Notes: generated by a model not told the origin, from the letters alone. 6,608 nucleotides of DNA from an uncultured Coriobacteriaceae bacterium (GCA_900552585.1 USAB01000096.1:1-6608); one strand, 5' to 3'; positions 1 to 6,553 are shown, numbered from the stretch's first letter. Numbers and translations: made by a program.

Positions 1-133
1 GAGCGGCAGCAACGGCCACAGGAGCGGCAGCGGACACGCCGAAGGTGTCCTCAATCATCTTGACCAGCTCGGATGCCTCCAGCAGGGACATCTCCTTCAG
101 TGCGTCGATAATCTCTTCCTTGGTCACAGCCAT
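1..133 (-). CDS. rplL: Ribosomal protein bL12 (L7/L12), N-terminal part, cut by window edge
   Basis: This encodes the stalk protein of the large ribosomal subunit, which binds L10 as dimers and recruits translation GTPases. Only 44 codons are inside the window. They read [20 protein letters not shown] and continue to [14 protein letters not shown], matching the helical N-terminal dimerisation domain of bL12 followed by the start of the Ala/Val-rich hinge. The globular C-terminal domain lies beyond position 1. The ATG at 131-133 is preceded by an AAAGGA ribosome binding site with 8 nt between AGGA and the start. It follows rplJ by 88 bp on the same strand, the usual rplJ-rplL order. Identification is firm from sequence pattern and context. 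No defect is visible in the part present. Confidence 0.96.
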   Translation of the reverse strand, partial: MAVTKEEIIDALKEMSLLEASELVKMIEDTFGVSAAAPVAVAAA

Positions 134-147
134 GGTAGTTTTCCTTT

Positions 148-213
148 CAAATGCGGTTGGCCTATCCAACCTTGATTTCCATACAGTCACGCGACGCGCT
201 TACGCCGCATTTG
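148..213 (-). repeat. Inverted repeat in the rplJ-rplL gap, next to the rplL ribosome binding site
   Basis: The 9-bp arms at 148-156 and 205-213 are perfect reverse complements (CAAATGCGG / CCGCATTTG). In the mRNA the downstream arm directly abuts the AAAGGA ribosome binding site of rplL, and the upstream arm starts 8 nt after the rplJ stop codon. A second, smaller hairpin (155-160 with 166-171, GGTTGG / CCAACC on the minus strand, 5-nt loop) shares two bases with the downstream arm, so the two cannot form fully together. No U-run follows, so this is not a terminator. The rest of the 88-bp gap shows nothing else I can name. A role in tuning rplL translation is inference. Confidence 0.5.
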
Positions 214-221
214 CCGCGATA

Positions 222-743
222 TTACGCAGCGGGCTTCTGCTCGGCAACCTGCTTGATTGCCTGGGCAAGGCCGGACGGGACACCGTTGATGGTGGTAGCC
301 AGGCCGCGGGCGACACCGTTGATGGCGGCAGCGATCTGAGCCATGAGCTCCTCGCGGGAAGGCAGGGAAGCGATAGCCTCGATCTCGGCGACGCCGACCT
401 GCTCGCCTTCCATCAGGCCACCTTTGATGACGAGGTTCTCGTTATCCTTGGCGAAGTTCTTGACGGCCTTGGCGGCAGCGGCGGGATCATCGTCTGCGAA
501 CACGAACGCGCTGGGGCCCTTCAGCAGGTCGTCCATCGTGGGCAGACCGGCATCTTCCAGGGCAATGCGCATCAGATTGTTCTTGTACACCTTCATGGAT
601 GCACCGGCTTCGCGAATGTTGCGACGGAGCTGTTGGGCATCCTTCACAGACAGACCGCGGTAGTCGACCACCCACACGGAAGTGACGTCCTCCAGGTCGT
701 TCTTGATAGCCTCGACCTGTGCTTTGTTCTGTGCGTTGGGCAT
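222..743 (-). CDS. rplJ: Ribosomal protein uL10
   Basis: This encodes the 173-residue base of the ribosomal stalk, which anchors L12 dimers to the 23S rRNA GTPase-associated region. Family features in order are an N-terminal helix (MPNAQNKAQVEAIKNDL), the conserved VVDYRGLS segment near residues 25-32, the basic stretch KVYKNNLMRIAL at 51-62 that belongs to the RNA-binding domain, and GPSAFVF at 77-82. The long Ala-rich C-terminal helix at about 130-170 is the L12-binding arm. Length is normal for bacterial L10. The ATG at 741-743 was chosen because it has a very strong AGGAGG 9 nt upstream. The open frame continues upstream, but only through the leader hairpin. It is known in other bacteria that L10-L12 represses its own operon through the mRNA leader, and the long structured leader here fits that. 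Confidence 0.97.
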   Translation of the reverse strand: MPNAQNKAQVEAIKNDLEDVTSVWVVDYRGLSVKDAQQLRRNIREAGASMKVYKNNLMRIALEDAGLPTMDDLLKGPSAFVFADDDPAAAAKAVKNFAKDNENLVIKGGLMEGEQVGVAEIEAIASLPSREELMAQIAAAINGVARGLATTINGVPSGLAQAIKQVAEQKPAA

Positions 744-958
744 GTAGTTGCACCTCCTTTTCCTCAAACTCGGTTCCGCCCCTACGGGTGAACTGTGCTT
801 GGGAAAAGCACGGCCCCCTGCGTCCATGACAGCAGGGGGCCGTGAATGCTCATGCGATCCATGACCACCTCGGCGGGCCGCTTCGCGCGTTTGAACCTTT
901 CGGTACCGGCTGTCTCGGGCAGCGGAACAATTTCATTTGTTCACTGGAAAATTCCAGC
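744..958 (-). promoter_or_regulatory. Long structured rplJ leader, probable L10-responsive attenuator
   Basis: About 215 nt separate the predicted transcription start (about 958) from the rplJ ATG, with no convincing gene between. In transcript order the minus strand holds small hairpins: 944-957 (CTGGAA/TTCCAG) at the very 5' end, 925-942 (GAACAA/TTGTTC, loop ATGAAA), 906-925 (CCGCUG/CAGCCGG with one bulged base), 895-904 (ACC-GAAA-GGU tetraloop) and 850-864 (TCATG/CATGA). These are followed by the strong 13-bp hairpin at 809-844. L10 leaders that bind L10(L12)4 and cause attenuation are known upstream of rplJL in Gram-positives. Position, length and final terminator match that, but I could not place the diagnostic kink-turn with confidence. 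A 28-codon frame from an ATG inside the leader has no ribosome binding site and was not called. Confidence 0.6.
805..844 (-). terminator. Terminator-like hairpin in the rplJ leader (candidate attenuator)
   Basis: A perfect 12-bp inverted repeat (810-821 with 832-843) is extended to 13 bp by the 809/844 pair and encloses a 10-nt loop. It is very GC-rich (GGCCCCCTGC arm). In the direction of rplJ transcription the stem is followed by CTTTT, a short U-tract. It lies between promoter and rplJ, so it must be conditional rather than a full stop. A smaller hairpin (795-800 with 806-811) overlaps its 3' foot by two to three bases, so the two compete at the base. On the plus strand no U-run follows, so it is not a plus-strand terminator. 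Confidence 0.65.
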
Positions 959-964
959 TGTTCT

Positions 965-993
965 ATTATGCAGCGCCCCCGTTCGGCAGTCAA
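965..993 (-). promoter_or_regulatory. Sigma70-type promoter of rplJL
   Basis: On the minus strand TTGACT (988-993) and CATAAT (965-970) are separated by exactly 17 bp, each one mismatch from consensus. The expected start is near 958-959. It lies about 130 bp after the terminator of the preceding gene and faces rplJ, as expected for a strongly expressed ribosomal protein operon. This is the best promoter match in the window. Confidence 0.8.
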
Positions 994-1021
994 GACATCC
1001 ACAGAGTCTGCAAGAGCGGAA

Positions 1022-1066
1022 TTCCCTATGGGAACGGATGCGCACGGCACCTGCCATCCGCATCCG
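1022..1066. repeat. Two adjacent palindromes upstream of the rplJ promoter
   Basis: TTCCC-TAT-GGGAA is a perfect 5-bp palindrome at 1022-1034. Immediately next to it, CGGATGCG (1035-1042) and CGCATCCG (1059-1066) form an 8-bp inverted repeat around a 16-bp spacer. Both sit 29-73 bp upstream of the -35 box. They could be a regulator binding site or a cruciform/hairpin. No U-run follows on either strand, so terminator function is unlikely. I do not recognise the motif as a known operator. Confidence 0.4.
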
Positions 1067-1120
1067 CACGGGATGCTGCCGGAGCGCACTGCCCCGCACC
1101 GTCGCGCCCGGTGCGATACG

Positions 1121-1152
1121 AAAACGGGGCGCCTGGAATACCCAGCGCCCCG
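1121..1152 (-). terminator. Rho-independent terminator after the membrane-protein gene
   Basis: The arms are 1125-1136 and 1142-1152. Eight GC pairs (CGGGGCGC) are followed by three more pairs after one bulged C, with a 5-nt loop. On the minus strand the stem is followed by TTTT (1121-1124). It lies 48 bp beyond the stop codon of the 1200-2993 gene and before the rplJ promoter, so it separates the two transcription units. Confidence 0.8.
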
Positions 1153-1199
1153 TCTGTCGTCACGCGACCAGCGTCATGCGTTTCACATTGTCCGCAGCG

Positions 1200-2993
1200 C
1201 TACTTGATGCTCTGCGCCTGGCAGGTGTCGTCCTCCTTGTAGTACGTGAACTTGATGCTGTCGCCTTCCTTGTAGCGGACGATGTCCAGCATGCCGGGCA
1301 GCACGAAATCATAGATGTTGCTATCGCCCTTCAACATGACGTAATAGTGCGAGTTGCCATCCACCACGGCGGTGGCCATGCGGCTGATGACGCCGCTTGC
1401 CATCTTCTCGCCGTCCGTCGCATCCGAACCGGAGATCTTGACGCCGTTGTTCTTCAGCAGCGTCTTATACGCCTTCTGGCAGTCCGCAACCGTATCGCCG
1501 GTCGCCACGTTCTGGTAGCGCTGGATGTCGATCATGGCGTATTTCTTCACCAGGCCCGCGCTGTCCTTCAACGACATGAAGTACGTGGGCTGCCCGCCGA
1601 TATTAATCAGCAACGGGAACGTGGCGGTGTACCTGAGGTTCTGCACCTGGCCTTCGGCCGAGCTCATGGCCGACTCCTCCGTAGCGCCCGACACGGAATA
1701 GAAATGCGATTCCGCCGTCCGCTGGTTTATCAGCACGAAGCCGATGATGGAGCTGTCGTCCGTGGCGGAGGTGACGCCGGTGTACAGCCACACATCGTCG
1801 TCCTTCGCAATGTAGTTGTAGCCCAGATCGCCGTTCGCGCCCGGCGTGGTCTGCTTGACGCCCGTCTGGCCCAGCCAGCTGTTCAGCCAGCCGTTCAGGT
1901 ACGCGCCGCTCCAGTTGTACTGCTGGATGAGCAGCGAAGACGGATAGGCGCGGTCGACCCATTCCGGGCAGTCGCCGATGGCGTATTCCGAGCATTCGCC
2001 GGTCTGCGCGTTTACCAGCACCACTTCGGAGACCGTCTGGCCACCGAACAGGCCGATGGTGTAATCCATCACCGGGCACACCCAGTAGGGCGTGCCGTTC
2101 TCGTCGATCTCAAACGACTTCTCCCCGAACACCTTGAACGGGTACTTCAGCTGCACGTAGCGGTCGATGTTGCGGTCGAACGGCTCGGACTGGCTGAACA
2201 TGATGCCCTGGTCAAGGCGCACCACTTTCGCATTCTGCGTCGTGGTGTCCACGATCACGTATGCCGGCAGGCCCGTGTTCATGTTGTTCAGCCACTTGAA
2301 GAAGTCCGCATAGCCAAGCGGGCTGACGCGCACCGGCTTGCCCTGGTAGTTGATCTGCGAGTACAGATCGCTGATCTCGAACTGGCTCACGTACTCCGGG
2401 ATGTCGCCCAGCGTACGGTTGCCTAGCAGCTCTGCAGAATCCTTGTCAATAACGGGAATCTCGTTGTAGTTGACCTCTTGGATATCCTTCGCAAAGTCCA
2501 TGTCCTGGGTCTGCAGGATGTTCGCATAGCGTTCCGCATTGCCCGGGATGATGGACCACGAGGAAATGCCCCCGATGACCACCAGGGCAAGAACCGCTAC
2601 GGGAATCCAGCTGAGTTTCTTCAGCTTTGAAGCGCGCTTCTCATCGGGCGGCTCCTCCAGAGTGCCGTTGTATGCCTTCTGCGAACGGCTGCGCAGTATC
2701 AGGAATGCGGGCAGCAGCAACACGATGGTGATGAATACCCACATGTCCACGCTGTGGATGTTGATGGGCGGATGGAACCACCAATAGCAGAATGCCACCA
2801 CCAAGATGATGACGATAGCCCATACCGTCTTCTGCGCGCGGGACATGCCCGCGATGTTCAGATGGGGCGGTTCGGGTGGCTTCCGGTCTCCGCCTCCTGG
2901 TCTGGACGTTGCGGCGCCGTTATCGGGACCCATCGGCCCTGCCGCACCGCCGAAATTTCTCAGCAGGTCTTCCCAGTTGAATTGTCCAGGCAC
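1200..2993 (-). CDS. Uncharacterised protein with three membrane segments and large extracytoplasmic region
   Basis: The product has 597 residues and I do not recognise a named family. Residues 1-52 are Gly/Pro-rich and probably cytoplasmic. Hydrophobic segments follow at about 54-73, 83-100 and 129-147. The Lys/Arg-rich stretch 101-127 between the second and third predicts an N-in topology, with residues 148-597 outside the membrane. This outer part has two similar stretches (about 243-355 and 418-513) and a C-terminal beta-rich segment (about 535-590) that could be a small barrel such as an OB-like fold. No catalytic motif, lipobox or cleavable signal peptide is visible. The start is GTG at 2991-2993 behind a purine-rich GGGGAAGGGG stretch. 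The stop is 48 bp before a terminator. It follows acnA by 106 bp on the same strand and may be cotranscribed; no clear promoter is visible in that gap. A sensory, transport-partner or envelope role is possible but unsupported. Confidence 0.88.
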   Translation of the reverse strand: MPGQFNWEDLLRNFGGAAGPMGPDNGAATSRPGGGDRKPPEPPHLNIAGMSRAQKTVWAIVIILVVAFCYWWFHPPINIHSVDMWVFITIVLLLPAFLILRSRSQKAYNGTLEEPPDEKRASKLKKLSWIPVAVLALVVIGGISSWSIIPGNAERYANILQTQDMDFAKDIQEVNYNEIPVIDKDSAELLGNRTLGDIPEYVSQFEISDLYSQINYQGKPVRVSPLGYADFFKWLNNMNTGLPAYVIVDTTTQNAKVVRLDQGIMFSQSEPFDRNIDRYVQLKYPFKVFGEKSFEIDENGTPYWVCPVMDYTIGLFGGQTVSEVVLVNAQTGECSEYAIGDCPEWVDRAYPSSLLIQQYNWSGAYLNGWLNSWLGQTGVKQTTPGANGDLGYNYIAKDDDVWLYTGVTSATDDSSIIGFVLINQRTAESHFYSVSGATEESAMSSAEGQVQNLRYTATFPLLINIGGQPTYFMSLKDSAGLVKKYAMIDIQRYQNVATGDTVADCQKAYKTLLKNNGVKISGSDATDGEKMASGVISRMATAVVDGNSHYYVMLKGDSNIYDFVLPGMLDIVRYKEGDSIKFTYYKEDDTCQAQSIK

Positions 2994-3040
2994 AGTTTCC
3001 CCTTCCCCTCTCTCTTTCCAATCCTATCCCAGCAGGCGCA

Positions 3041-3068
3041 ATCGGCGTGCCGTGTTTGCGCCGCCGAT
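3041..3068 (-). other. Weak hairpin between acnA and the membrane-protein gene
   Basis: The arms 3041-3047 and 3062-3068 (ATCGGCG / CGCCGAT) pair perfectly around a 14-nt loop in the 106-bp gap. No U-run follows on the minus strand, so I do not call it a terminator. It could be an mRNA processing or stabilising element, or chance. Nothing else in 2994-3099 is supported apart from the purine-rich ribosome binding region just before the GTG start. Confidence 0.25.
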
Positions 3069-3099
3069 CGAGCCTGCAATCGTTCTCCCTGTTCAGTAC

Positions 3100-5757
3100 T
3101 TATTTCGCCGCAAGGTTGCGGATCACATACTGCAAAATGCCGCCGTTGCGGAAATACGCGCCCTCCGTGGCCGTATCGATGCGGACGATGGCGTTGAACG
3201 TTATATCGGAGCCGTCGGCCTTATGAGCGACCACCCGCACCTTTGCCGGATTCGGCAGCCCCTTCGAGAAGTCGATGGGTGCGATGTCGTACGTCTCGGA
3301 CCCGTCCAGGCCCAGCGTTTCGGCGTTCTGGCCCTCTTCGAACTGCAGCGGCAGGATGCCCATGCCGATCAGGTTCGAACGATGGATGCGCTCGAAGCTC
3401 TCGGCGAACACGGCGCGCACGCCCAGCAGCATGGGGCCCTTCCCCGCCCAGTCGCGCGAGGAACCGCTGCCGTACATCTTCCCCGCCAGCACCACCAACG
3501 GCGCGCCGGATTCGCGCGCCTCTTCGGACACGTCGAACATGAGCTTCACCTGGCCATCATTGAAGTCGCGCGTCCAGCCGCCCTTCTTGCCGTCCGCCAG
3601 CTTGTTCGCCAGCTTCACGTTCGCGAACGTACCGCGCGCCATGACCTCGTGGTTGCCGCGGCGGCTGCCGTACGTGTTGAAATCGGCCTCGTCCACGCCA
3701 TGGCCGCGCAGATACGCCGCCGCCGCCGAGTCAGGTGCGATGGAACCGGCCGGCGAGATATGATCCGTGGTGATGAAGTCGCCCAGCACGGCAATGGCAC
3801 GGGCGCCCTTGATGGGCTCAGGCTCCTCCGCCTGGCGCTTCATGCCCTCGAAGTACGTGGCGCGACGCACATACGTGGAATCCGGATCCCAGTCGAACGT
3901 CTGGCTGGACGAACCGCCGAGGCTCTGCCAGCGGGCATCGCCGTCGAACAGGCCCTTGCCGCCTTCGTCGAACAGGTCCTTCGTCACCGTGTTGCGCAGG
4001 AGCGTCTGCACTTCACCGTCTTCCGGCCAAATGTCCGCCAGAAACACATCGCGGCCGTTGACATCCGTACCCAGCGGCTGCGTCTCGAAATCGAAGTCCA
4101 TCGTGCCCACGAGCGAGTAGGCGATGACCGTCGCGGGAGCGGCCAGATAGTTCTGGGAGACATCCGGCGAGATGCGCCCTTCGAAGTTGCGGTTGCCGGA
4201 AAGCACGCTGGCAAGCTCGACCTGGTCGGCCACCGCATGCATGGATGCAGACAGCGGGCCGGAGTTGCCGATGCAGCTCATGCAGCCGAAGCCGCACGTG
4301 TAGAAGCCCAGCTGCTGCAGGCCGTCCATCAAGCCGGCGCGTTCCATCATCAACTCGGTGGCGCGGCTGCCCGGTGCGAAGATCGTCTTCACCCACGGCT
4401 TCGGCGACAGGCCGGCGGCGGCCGCGTTCTTCGCAAGGATGCCGGCGGCCAGCATCATGGCCGGGTCCGTTGCCGTGGTGCAGCTCGTAACGGCTGCGAT
4501 GGCGATGGCGCCCTGCGAGATAGTGCGCGGGCCGCCCGCGTCCACCCGCACCGTCTTGTTCATATCCAGGTTGCGGTCGGCGCACACCTTGCGGAAGGCG
4601 TTGCGTGCGTCGGACAGCGCGATGCGGTCATGCGGACGCGACGGGCCGGCAATGTTGTGCTCGACCGTGCCCAAATCCAGCTTCAGCACCTTCGCATACG
4701 TGCGGTCGCCCTGATCGGCGCCGCCCCACAGGCCCTGCGCCTTCGCGTACGCCTCGACCAGAGCGGCCTGCTCATCGGAGCGGCCCGTGACCTTCAGGTA
4801 CTCGATGGTGCGCTCGTCCACCGGGAACAGCGTGCACGTGCTGCCGTATTCCGGCGTCATGTTCGACACGCACGTGCGCTGCGTGGCGGACAGGCTCGCA
4901 ACGCCGGGACCGAAGCACTCCACGAAGCAGCCGACGACGCCCTCTTTGCGCAGCATCTGCGCAAACGTCAGACTCAGGTCCATGGCCGTGACGCCCTCCG
5001 GGAGCTTGCCCGTCAGCTCCACGCCAATGACACGCGGCACCACGAGCGTGATGGGCTGGCCCAGGGCCGCCGCCTCCGCCTCGATGCCGCCGACACCCCA
5101 ACCCAGGACGCTGATGCCGTTCGACGTGGGCGTGTGGCTGTCCGATCCCACCAGGGAATCGAAGTAGGCGACGGTCTCATCGCCCTCCTGCTTCGTCATG
5201 ACCACCTTCGCGAAGCGCTCGATGTTCAGCTGATGGCAGATACCGGCTCCGGGAGGCACGATACGCACGTTATCGAACGACTCCTGCGCCCATTTCAGGA
5301 ACGCATAGCGCTCTTTGTTGCGTTTGAACTCCAGTTCCATGTTCTTATCCAGCGCCGACGCACAACCGGCGACATCGGCGATGACAGAATGGTCGATAAC
5401 CAGGTCGCACGGAATCTGCGGGTTCACCTTCGCCGGGTCACCGCCCAGGGCCTGGCAGGCCTCGCGCATGACGGCGAAATCCACGAAGATGGGCACGCCG
5501 GTAAAATCTTGGAACAGCACACGCGAGGGCATGAACTCAATCTCGTCGCCCGCAACGCCGGCATCGCCCGCCGCCACAAGGCGTCCGCTCAATTCGCGCG
5601 CACGATCCTCGTCCGGAGCCAGACGGAGAATGTTCTCAAGCAGAACCGTCAACGAGAACGGCAGCTTGTCATAGCCCTCGACAGAGTTGACGGGGTAATA
5701 CGTATACGAAGCATCGCCGACATTCAGCGTCGACTTCAAACTGGATTTATCTCCCAT
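3100..5757 (-). CDS. acnA: Aconitate hydratase, AcnA/IRP type
   Basis: This enzyme interconverts citrate and isocitrate through cis-aconitate with a [4Fe-4S] cluster, in the cytoplasm. The 885 residues match the usual AcnA length (about 890). In order I see QDFTGVP (83-89), LVIDHSV (119-125), GSDSHT (204-209), the first cluster cysteine C426 in TSCTTATDP, the pair C492 and C495 in GCMSCIGNSGPL, GNRNFEGR (521-528), GDFITTDHISPAG (659-671) and YGSGSSRDW (762-770) in the swivel domain with the catalytic Ser/Arg, then FERIHRSNLIGMGILPLQF. All key residues seem intact. One oddity is SCTTATDP where the family usually has SCTNTSNP. The ATG at 5755-5757 was preferred over an upstream GTG because AAGGAG lies 8 nt before it. 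The gene starts 18 bp after the HEAT-like gene, indicating cotranscription. IRP-like RNA binding is known for some relatives and cannot be judged here. Confidence 0.97.
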   Translation of the reverse strand: MGDKSSLKSTLNVGDASYTYYPVNSVEGYDKLPFSLTVLLENILRLAPDEDRARELSGRLVAAGDAGVAGDEIEFMPSRVLFQDFTGVPIFVDFAVMREACQALGGDPAKVNPQIPCDLVIDHSVIADVAGCASALDKNMELEFKRNKERYAFLKWAQESFDNVRIVPPGAGICHQLNIERFAKVVMTKQEGDETVAYFDSLVGSDSHTPTSNGISVLGWGVGGIEAEAAALGQPITLVVPRVIGVELTGKLPEGVTAMDLSLTFAQMLRKEGVVGCFVECFGPGVASLSATQRTCVSNMTPEYGSTCTLFPVDERTIEYLKVTGRSDEQAALVEAYAKAQGLWGGADQGDRTYAKVLKLDLGTVEHNIAGPSRPHDRIALSDARNAFRKVCADRNLDMNKTVRVDAGGPRTISQGAIAIAAVTSCTTATDPAMMLAAGILAKNAAAAGLSPKPWVKTIFAPGSRATELMMERAGLMDGLQQLGFYTCGFGCMSCIGNSGPLSASMHAVADQVELASVLSGNRNFEGRISPDVSQNYLAAPATVIAYSLVGTMDFDFETQPLGTDVNGRDVFLADIWPEDGEVQTLLRNTVTKDLFDEGGKGLFDGDARWQSLGGSSSQTFDWDPDSTYVRRATYFEGMKRQAEEPEPIKGARAIAVLGDFITTDHISPAGSIAPDSAAAAYLRGHGVDEADFNTYGSRRGNHEVMARGTFANVKLANKLADGKKGGWTRDFNDGQVKLMFDVSEEARESGAPLVVLAGKMYGSGSSRDWAGKGPMLLGVRAVFAESFERIHRSNLIGMGILPLQFEEGQNAETLGLDGSETYDIAPIDFSKGLPNPAKVRVVAHKADGSDITFNAIVRIDTATEGAYFRNGGILQYVIRNLAAK

Positions 5758-5775
5758 TGCTGATACTCCTTGCAC

Positions 5776-6378
5776 CTAAGAAAGATTAGCGACAATCTGC
5801 GAAGCGCGCGCCTTCAGGGCGCCCTTGCCGTTCTCGGCGTCAAACGTCATGCGATCCTTGAGGTCCTGCTTGGCCGTGGCGGAAAGCTTCCCCTTCGAGA
5901 ACTCCTCAATGGCAACCAGCATCTCATGGAACTCCTGATCGCCGTGATAGCACTGGATTGCCTCATCTAGAAGCGGCCATACCTTGTCACAGCGCTTTTC
6001 CGTCGTAGCGCCAAGCTTGCACAGAAAACGGACAGCAGCCAGACGCAGAAGCCCGTTATCCTCATCGAACAGCGCCGTCTCCGCACCGTCAAAAGCGCGA
6101 TCGCAGGCACGCGAATCAATGGGGACCATCATGACCAGGGCCTCCAGGCACTCCCAACGAGTCTGGGCTTCCGGACGGTTCAAAGCGTCCACCAGATCGC
6201 CGATGTACGGCTCCAGCTTCTCAGGTTTCATGTGAGCAGCCACCGCCATGATGTTCGCCGCTTTCTGACGATTGCGACGAGAGGGGCCCTTCAGCTCCTC
6301 GACGGCTCTCGCCATCACATTCGGTTTCAAAAGAGCCTGATGGGCAGCCTCGCGAATCTCTTCAGTCTTCTCGCTCAA
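5776..6378 (-). CDS. Small HEAT-like helical-repeat protein
   Basis: This is a 200-residue, probably cytoplasmic protein of unknown function, with no signal peptide or membrane segment. The sequence is almost all predicted helix, in amphipathic pairs of about 35-40 residues: about 17-50, 54-86, 90-124, 130-160 and 166-199. Segments such as NRQKAANIMAVAAHM and LLRLAAVRFLCKLG have the look of HEAT/armadillo-type repeats, which usually serve as protein-binding scaffolds. There is no catalytic motif. The start is TTG at 6376-6378, chosen because GGAGG lies 9 nt upstream; the open frame continues to 6564 but would run through the promoter and a terminator. Its stop is 18 bp before acnA, whose ribosome binding site lies in that gap, so the two are very likely one operon. 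A role linked to aconitase (assembly, stability, regulation) is a guess from position only. Confidence 0.85.
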   Translation of the reverse strand: MSEKTEEIREAAHQALLKPNVMARAVEELKGPSRRNRQKAANIMAVAAHMKPEKLEPYIGDLVDALNRPEAQTRWECLEALVMMVPIDSRACDRAFDGAETALFDEDNGLLRLAAVRFLCKLGATTEKRCDKVWPLLDEAIQCYHGDQEFHEMLVAIEEFSKGKLSATAKQDLKDRMTFDAENGKGALKARASQIVANLS

Positions 6379-6441
6379 ATTGTGCTTCCTCCATTCTGAT
6401 GTGCAATATCCGGGACGAAATGCCCGCAGGTGCAATGTAAT

Positions 6442-6458
6442 CGCCCTGTTTCGGGGCG
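6442..6458 (-). other. Small hairpin in the leader of the HEAT-acnA unit
   Basis: CGCCC (6442-6446) pairs with GGGCG (6454-6458) around a 7-nt loop, in the roughly 90-nt leader between the predicted start near 6469 and the TTG start. A heptamer GTGCAAT also occurs twice in direct orientation (6401-6407 and 6430-6436) in this leader. Both are short and may be chance. I recognise no riboswitch here. Confidence 0.25.
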
Positions 6459-6475
6459 TAATAAGCCGATGTTGA

Positions 6476-6504
6476 ATTATACACGACTCCCCCGAATGAC
6501 CATA
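6476..6504 (-). promoter_or_regulatory. Probable promoter of the HEAT-acnA unit
   Basis: A perfect TATAAT lies on the minus strand at 6476-6481, 97 bp before the TTG start and about 70 bp after the upstream terminator. The -35 box is poor: the hexamer at 17-bp spacing is TATGGT (6499-6504). A weak -35 beside a perfect -10 could mean dependence on an activator, but that is inference. Confidence 0.55.
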
Positions 6505-6553
6505 ACGAACAGCATTCAACCGTACGAAAAGAACGGAAAGCAGGAAAAGCGAG

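Noticed and set aside
45..791. 248-codon plus-strand frame across rplL and rplJ
   Set aside because: It is antisense to two certain ribosomal protein genes. The Gly/Asp/Leu-rich product is a mirror of the L10 codons.
850..939. Small minus-strand frame (28 codons from ATG) in the rplJ leader, as a possible leader peptide
   Set aside because: There is no Shine-Dalgarno sequence before the ATG, the ATG lies in the loop of a hairpin, and the peptide has no codon run that would suggest attenuation by stalling.
846..2426. 526-codon open frame on the plus strand across the leader and the membrane-protein gene
   Set aside because: It runs through the rplJ promoter and the terminator at 1121-1152 and is antisense to a gene with clear membrane segments. 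The translation is low-complexity.
2806..5763. 985-codon open frame on the plus strand across acnA
   Set aside because: It is antisense to a well-conserved aconitase. Its Arg/Ala/His-rich translation is typical of the opposite strand of a GC-rich gene, with no recognisable domain and no ribosome binding site I could see.
5758..5775. GTG start six codons upstream of the acnA ATG
   Set aside because: The AAGGAG ribosome binding site lies within those codons and is correctly spaced for the ATG at 5755-5757.
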